From Nioella nitratireducens (GTDB lineage: Bacteria > Pseudomonadota > Alphaproteobacteria > Rhodobacterales > Rhodobacteraceae): a stretch of 64,000 nucleotides of DNA. Under the pieces are notes generated by a model. The model had not been told where the DNA came from. It saw only the letters and a list, made by a program, of their open reading frames with translations, and made no database searches. Below, piece after piece: positions 60,014 to 64,000 of this stretch; within the stretch, counting starts at the first letter, position 1; each line of letters starts with the position of its first letter. Position numbers and translations under genes: made by a program. Location of the stretch: contig NZ_MNBW01000009.1 of the NCBI RefSeq assembly GCF_001879715.1, positions 62,001 to 126,000 of the forward strand, in the 5' to 3' direction.

Positions 60014-60700
60014 ATGTTGCAAGTGTTCGGGCCCGGCCTTTGGCTGGCCGATGGGCCAGAAATCCGGGCGATGGCGGGGTTCCACTATCCCACCCGCATG
60101 GCGGTGGCGCGTTTGCCGGATGGTGGGTTGTGGCTGTGGTCGCCCGTCCACCTGACGCCTGCGTTGCTGGAGGCAATCGAGGCGCTCGGTCCTGTCCACC
60201 ACATCGTCGCGCCGACCCGCCTGCATCACATGGCGCTGAGCGATTGGGCGCATTTTTGCCCCGAGGCGCAGATTCACGCGGCGCCGGGGTTGCGCGCCAA
60301 GCGTGGCGATATTGCCTTTGCCGCCGATCTGGGCGTGGCGCCGCCGCCCGATTGGGATGGATTGATCGCGCAGGTGATCTGGCCGAACAAGATCGCAGAT
60401 GAGGTCACCTTCTTTCACCGCGCCAGTGGAACGGTCCTGTTCACGGACCTGCTGCAACAGATGCCGAGAGGCTGGTATCGCGGCTGGCGTCGAATGGTGG
60501 CGGGGTTGGACCTGATGACCGGGAAAGAGCCTCAGGTGCCCCGCAAATTCCGTATGGCGACGCGCGACCGGGTCACCGCCAAGGCAGCGTTGGGCCAGAT
60601 CGAGGCGTGGCAGCCCGCGCGCGTGGTGATGGCGCATGGACCACCTGTTACAGACGGTGTTCCCGCATTCTTACGCCGCGCCTTCGCGTGGTTGGGCTGA
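60014..60700 (+). CDS. DUF4336 protein (metallo-beta-lactamase-like fold)
   Basis: A 228-residue DUF4336 protein: LWLADGPEIRAMAGFHYPTRMAVARLPDGGLWLWSPV, PVHHIVAPTRLHHMALSDWAHFCPEAQIHAAPGL and FTDLLQQMPRGWYR, a degenerate metallo-beta-lactamase pattern without the full HxHxDH motif. The ATG at 60014 follows GGAGAGGG. The in-frame extension upstream lacks coding signs. Function unknown. Confidence 0.87.
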   Translation: MLQVFGPGLWLADGPEIRAMAGFHYPTRMAVARLPDGGLWLWSPVHLTPALLEAIEALGPVHHIVAPTRLHHMALSDWAHFCPEAQIHAAPGLRAKRGDIAFAADLGVAPPPDWDGLIAQVIWPNKIADEVTFFHRASGTVLFTDLLQQMPRGWYRGWRRMVAGLDLMTGKEPQVPRKFRMATRDRVTAKAALGQIEAWQPARVVMAHGPPVTDGVPAFLRRAFAWLG

Positions 60701-60704
60701 GCGA

Positions 60705-61019
60705 TCAGTCCTTTTTAAGCACGTTTTCCTCGAACGCCTTTTGGAAAGCGGCCTGTTTCGCGGGGTCGGCCTCGGTCTGGTTTTGATCCTTCCAGACATC
60801 GTAGGGCATGTCGTAGAATGCCTCGCGCCCTTCGTCCTTGGTCATGCCGATACCGCGGGCGTTTGCGGCCTCTTGATACCAGCGCGACAGGCAGTTGCGG
60901 CAGAACCCGGCCAGGTTCATCAAGTCGATATTCTGCACATCCGGCCGGTCTTGCATCAGGTGCTGTTGCAGGCGGCGAAAGGCGGCGGCTTCAAGCTCTA
61001 TACGGGTCTGGTCGTCCAT
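60705..61019 (-). CDS. DUF1244 protein
   Basis: A 104-residue DUF1244 protein. The family core NLAGFCRNCLSRWYQEAA (with two cysteines) and the DEGREAFYDMPYDVWK segment are present. It is small, cytosolic and of unknown function, widespread in alpha- and gammaproteobacteria. It is convergent with the DUF4336 gene (4 bp apart) and lies 20 bp after the N-formylglutamate amidohydrolase gene. Confidence 0.92.
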   Translation of the reverse strand: MDDQTRIELEAAAFRRLQQHLMQDRPDVQNIDLMNLAGFCRNCLSRWYQEAANARGIGMTKDEGREAFYDMPYDVWKDQNQTEADPAKQAAFQKAFEENVLKKD

Positions 61020-61039
61020 GGTGTCCTCCGGGGCTTGGC

Positions 61040-61777
61040 TTAAACCTGTGCATCGGCCAGCGCGCCGTCAAGGATCGGGGCAAGGCGTTGGCCCCAATGC
61101 TCTTGCTGCTCGGGCGTTTCGATCAGGTCGTTCCTGAGTTCGATCAGAACGTGCGGGCGGCCGGGCTGCACGCCGTGGCGATCCATGCTGTCACCCGGCA
61201 GGTGGCCGGAATAGGGCTGGTTGTCGCCGACATAGATGTCACTCTCGGCGCGCAGCCGGTCCAGCAGCGGATCGGCCAGCCGCCGGTCTTCTGCATAGAG
61301 CACCCCCACATGCCATGGCCGCATCGGGCGACCCTTGAACTGTGGAGTAAAGCTGTGGATCGCCACAACCACCGTATCCTCTCGGCGCGCGGCCAGTTCG
61401 GACAGGGCCGTATGGTAGGGGCGATGCAGCATTTTCAGCCTACGTTCCAACTCTGCGGCGTCGGCATTGCGGTTGGCGGGAATGATCGAGCCGTCATAAA
61501 GCTTCATCAGCACCGTCGGATCATGCTCGCCCCGGTTCGGGTCCACCACCAGCCGCGAGAAATCCGACAAGATCACCGGCGCGTCCAACTCTTGGGCCAA
61601 GGCGCGCGACAACCCGGCGGCGCCAACGTCAAACGCGATATGGCGGTTCATATCGGCCTCTGTTAAACCAAGGGAACCGCCGTTCACACGGCCCGGCACC
61701 CGGTTCGACGCGTGGTCGCATGTCACCAGCCAGCGAGAGCGCCGCTCGCCCCCGTCGATGTGGAAGGCCGCTGTCAT
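61040..61777 (-). CDS. N-formylglutamate amidohydrolase family protein
   Basis: A 245-residue FGase-family hydrolase. LVTCDHASNRVP, ILSDFSRLVVDPNR (metal and formyl-binding region), VVVAIHSFTPQFKGRPMRPWHVGVLY and HVLIELRNDLIETPE match the family. It removes formyl groups from N-formylglutamate in histidine breakdown, or acts on related amides; no hut genes are adjacent. The start at 61777 has AAGGA ten bases upstream; alternatives at 61795 and 61810 are possible. Confidence 0.88.
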   Translation of the reverse strand: MTAAFHIDGGERRSRWLVTCDHASNRVPGRVNGGSLGLTEADMNRHIAFDVGAAGLSRALAQELDAPVILSDFSRLVVDPNRGEHDPTVLMKLYDGSIIPANRNADAAELERRLKMLHRPYHTALSELAARREDTVVVAIHSFTPQFKGRPMRPWHVGVLYAEDRRLADPLLDRLRAESDIYVGDNQPYSGHLPGDSMDRHGVQPGRPHVLIELRNDLIETPEQQEHWGQRLAPILDGALADAQV

Positions 61778-61920
61778 TTTGGTGTTATCCTTCATTGCCA
61801 GAAGGGACATAAAACAGCTACCGCGCGAGCGCCAGTTGCCATGCGGCGGCTTTTGCGACATAAGGGCCGCAAGCGAGATGTGAGCGCTAACATTTACCAC
61901 AAGGAGCGATCGGGCCGCAG

Positions 61921-63366
61921 ATGAGACCTCAGCGCAATGTGAAGATCGTGGCCACTCTCGGGCCCGCGTCGAATGACTACGAAACCATCCGGGCGCTGTT
62001 CGAGGCCGGGGCCAACGTGTTCCGCCTGAACATGAGCCATGGCGACCATGAAGAGATCCGGGCCCGCCATGCCTTCATTCGCCAGATCGAGAAAGATACC
62101 GGTCGCCCGATTGCGATTCTGGCCGACCTTCAGGGCCCCAAGCTACGCTGCGGCGTTTTCGGCGACGGTCCCCACGATCTGGAAGATGGAGCTGCCTTTC
62201 GCCTCGATCTGGACCCTGCCGAGGGCGACCAGACCCGCGTGCAGTTACCGCATCCCGAGATTTTCCAAGCGCTGGAAGTTGGTTCGACCCTTCTGGTCAA
62301 TGACGGCAAGATCAAGCTTCAGGTTGAAGCCTGCGGCGATGACTTCGCCGATTGCCGCGTGATCGCGGGCGGCAGCATTTCCAACCGCAAGGGCGTGAAC
62401 GTGCCTGACGTGGTGCTTCCGCTGGCCGCCCTGTCGGAAAAGGACCGTGCCGATCTGGAATTTGTTTGCCAGCTTGGTGTCGATTGGCTGGCGCTCAGCT
62501 TTGTGCAGCGCCCCGCCGACGTTCAGGACGCGCGAGACCTCGCCAAGGGTCGGGCGGCGATCCTGTCGAAAATCGAGAAGCCCGCAGCGGTGCAGGCCTT
62601 CGACGACATCCTGGCCGTGTCCGACGGGATCATGGTCGCGCGGGGCGACCTGGGCGTGGAACTGCCCGTCCACGCGGTGCCGCCGATCCAGAAGCGCCTG
62701 GTCCGCAAATGCCGGGCTGCGGCCAAGCCGGTGATCGTGGCCACGCAGATGCTGGAATCGATGATCGAGAGCCCGGTGCCAACCCGTGCCGAGGTGTCGG
62801 ACGTGGCGACAGCGATCTACGAGGGTGCGGATGCCGTGATGCTGAGCGCGGAAAGCGCCGCCGGTGGGTATCCGGTCGAGGCCGTGACCACCATGCACAA
62901 CGTGGCGGTCGAGGTGGAATCGGACCCCACCTATCGCGACATCATGGAATCGACCCGGCCCAAGCAGCGCCGCACCGTGGCCGACGGGATCGTCGCCTCG
63001 GCCCGCGAAATCGCTGAAACCGCGCATATCAAGGCGATCTGCTGCTTTACCCAATCCGGCAACACCGCCGCCCTCGTGGCGCGCGAACGCCCCCGCGTGC
63101 CGATCATCGGGATCACCCCGCTGGTGGGCGTGGCGCGGCGCATGTGCCTGACCTGGGGCACAAAGTTCTACCTTTCGGGCGAGGTTACCCGCTTCAAGAT
63201 GGCGGTGATTTCGGCGGTGCGGGCGGCGCGTGATGCCGAGGTTGCAACAGAAGATGACTTTATCGTCGTGACCGCAGGTGTGCCCTTCAATGTTCAGGGC
63301 ACAACGAATATCATCCGGGTTGCTCCATGTGACGAGCGTATGATCCATTCCACGGACCTTGAATGA
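61921..63366 (+). CDS. pyk: pyruvate kinase
   Basis: Pyruvate kinase (481 residues) makes pyruvate and ATP from phosphoenolpyruvate. It begins with KIVATLGPASNDYETIRALFEAGANVFRLNMSHG. The active-site segment is ILSKIEKPAAVQAFDDILAVSDGIMVARGDLGVELP, followed by ATQMLESMIESPVPTRAEVSDVA and DAVMLSAESAAGGYPVEAV. The C-terminal regulatory domain is full length. Its stop overlaps the next small gene by ATGA. Confidence 0.97.
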   Translation: MRPQRNVKIVATLGPASNDYETIRALFEAGANVFRLNMSHGDHEEIRARHAFIRQIEKDTGRPIAILADLQGPKLRCGVFGDGPHDLEDGAAFRLDLDPAEGDQTRVQLPHPEIFQALEVGSTLLVNDGKIKLQVEACGDDFADCRVIAGGSISNRKGVNVPDVVLPLAALSEKDRADLEFVCQLGVDWLALSFVQRPADVQDARDLAKGRAAILSKIEKPAAVQAFDDILAVSDGIMVARGDLGVELPVHAVPPIQKRLVRKCRAAAKPVIVATQMLESMIESPVPTRAEVSDVATAIYEGADAVMLSAESAAGGYPVEAVTTMHNVAVEVESDPTYRDIMESTRPKQRRTVADGIVASAREIAETAHIKAICCFTQSGNTAALVARERPRVPIIGITPLVGVARRMCLTWGTKFYLSGEVTRFKMAVISAVRAARDAEVATEDDFIVVTAGVPFNVQGTTNIIRVAPCDERMIHSTDLE

Positions 63367-63596
63367 TCCTTGCCCCGGACCTGCTGATTGCGCTGTCGAC
63401 CCTTGTGCTGGTGTTTGCCATCGCGTCGGCGCTGTCTGTGTGGTCGGATGGGTCTGGATTTCCAACGGTGGCCCTGGCGGCAATTGCGGCCGGGGTTGGC
63501 GTGTTTCTTTATGCCTACTGGCAGATTGAACCGGCGCCGGGGTGGCGCGTGATCCCGGATTCCTTCATCTCGGTCTTTGCCCGGATCCTGCACTGA
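63363..63596 (+). CDS. small membrane protein
   Basis: A 77-residue protein with two hydrophobic segments (LLIALSTLVLVFAIASALSVW and TVALAAIAAGVGVFLYAYW) and a short C-terminal hydrophilic tail (IEPAPGWRVIPDSFISVFARI). It is coupled to pyk by ATGA and stands before rpmI. It seems to be a conserved roseobacter protein of unknown function. Confidence 0.8.
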   Translation: MILAPDLLIALSTLVLVFAIASALSVWSDGSGFPTVALAAIAAGVGVFLYAYWQIEPAPGWRVIPDSFISVFARILH

Positions 63597-63707
63597 CCCC
63601 TTGCCAATACCCCCAATCGGGGATAATGCACCCGCTCCAACCGGTGCGACCGGCCCAAGTGGCATGCCGAGTCGCGCTAGAACGTAGCCAATGAACTGGA
63701 GACGAAA

Positions 63708-63908
63708 ATGCCCAAGATGAAGACAAAATCGAGCGCCAAGAAGCGCTTCAAGGTCACGGCCTCGGGCCGTGTCAAAGCAGGCCAGGCCGGCAAGCGCCAC
63801 GGCATGATCAAACGGACCACCAAGTTCATCCGCACCGCGCGGGGAACCACCATCCTGTCCGCCCCTGACGAGAAGATCGTCAAGGGTTACATGCCCTATT
63901 CGCGCTAA
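63708..63908 (+). CDS. rpmI: 50S ribosomal protein L35
   Basis: L35 (66 residues): [38 protein letters not shown], and a closing [11 protein letters not shown]. It is a small basic protein of the large subunit. It precedes rplT by 13 bp. infC, which precedes it in many bacteria, is absent; the upstream spacer of 111 bp should hold the promoter. Confidence 0.97.
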   Translation: MPKMKTKSSAKKRFKVTASGRVKAGQAGKRHGMIKRTTKFIRTARGTTILSAPDEKIVKGYMPYSR

Positions 63909-63921
63909 GGAGGTCTGATCC

Positions 63922-64000
63922 ATGTCCCGAGTTAAAGGTGGCACGACCACTCACGCCCGCCACAAGAAGGTGCTCAAGGCCGCGAAAGGCTATTATGGCG
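63922..64000 (+). CDS. rplT: 50S ribosomal protein L20 (partial, runs off the window)
   Basis: The first 26 codons of L20 are visible: MSRVKGGTTTHARHKKVLK, AAKGYYG. The ATG at 63922 follows AAGGAGG by about 8 bases. The gene is cut by the window edge, not broken. Confidence 0.95.
   Translation, partial: MSRVKGGTTTHARHKKVLKAAKGYYG

Overview
The window looks like a chromosomal segment of a marine-type alphaproteobacterium of the Rhodobacteraceae (Roseobacter group). Grounds: high GC with strong G/C third-position bias, a linked dnaA-dnaN-recF, the rpsT / enoyl-CoA hydratase / mutM / ubiE / ubiB neighbourhood, a hemY-mitofilin-hemD / tsaD-gpsA block, pyrB-pyrC-plsY, a plant-type glutamate-cysteine ligase, and Fla1-type flagellar genes. 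No genus is claimed.

Layout. 1-5.6 kb: acetyltransferase, VOC protein, recF, dnaN and dnaA on the minus strand. The dnaA leader (4939-5510) carries a dense cluster of GANTC sites, the CcrM methylation motif. 5.6-6 kb: rpsT. 6-9 kb: a coupled three-gene plus-strand operon (diaminopropionate ammonia-lyase-like, M24 hydrolase, Asp/Glu racemase-like), followed by a repeat-rich spacer. 9.2-13.4 kb: enoyl-CoA hydratase, mutM, then ubiE-ubiB. 13.4-17.6 kb: glycerate 2-kinase, then a secreted caspase-like protease next to a secreted trypsin-like protease. These two enzymes of unrelated fold end in the same C-terminal domain. 17.6-24 kb: flagellar genes (flgD, fliK, flgJ-like, flgN-like, a 46-codon flagellin fragment, flgE, motB). 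The flagellin fragment is joined head-on to the 3' end of flgE at an 11-bp shared sequence, which marks an inversion breakpoint or an assembly/amplification chimera.

24-30.6 kb: tRNA-Thr(CGU), hemY (with a LapB-like zinc ribbon), a mitofilin-like protein, hemD, then divergently tsaD-gpsA-yciI-EVE. 31-36 kb: an RND efflux permease with its adaptor. 36-41 kb: moaB, a phosphoesterase and a uracil-DNA glycosylase lacking most Fe-S ligands, then an AT-rich small membrane gene, then a coiled-coil protein and a BON/OmpA protein. 41-46 kb: ubiA back-to-back with rsmE, gshA and small membrane proteins. 46-49.6 kb: plsY, pyrC, two small membrane proteins and pyrB in overlapping minus-strand order. 49.7-64 kb: ridA-GDPD-GNAT-pterin dehydratase; DUF1127 and peroxiredoxin; oxidoreductase-rsmD-HAD-zinc ribbon; recQ, yaaA; rhodanese, DUF4336, DUF1244, N-formylglutamate amidohydrolase; pyruvate kinase; rpmI and the start of rplT at the right edge.

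Most of the window is core: replication and repair, ubiquinone, heme, pyrimidine, glutathione, phospholipid and translation genes, mostly packed with 4-bp ATGA overlaps. The accessory or rearranged parts are 6-9.2 kb, 13.4-24 kb, 30.6-31.2 kb and 38.1-38.6 kb. The strongest candidate for an undescribed system is the paired caspase/trypsin locus. The flagellin-hook junction and the ammonia-lyase/M24/racemase operon come next. All reading was by eye; no searches were run.
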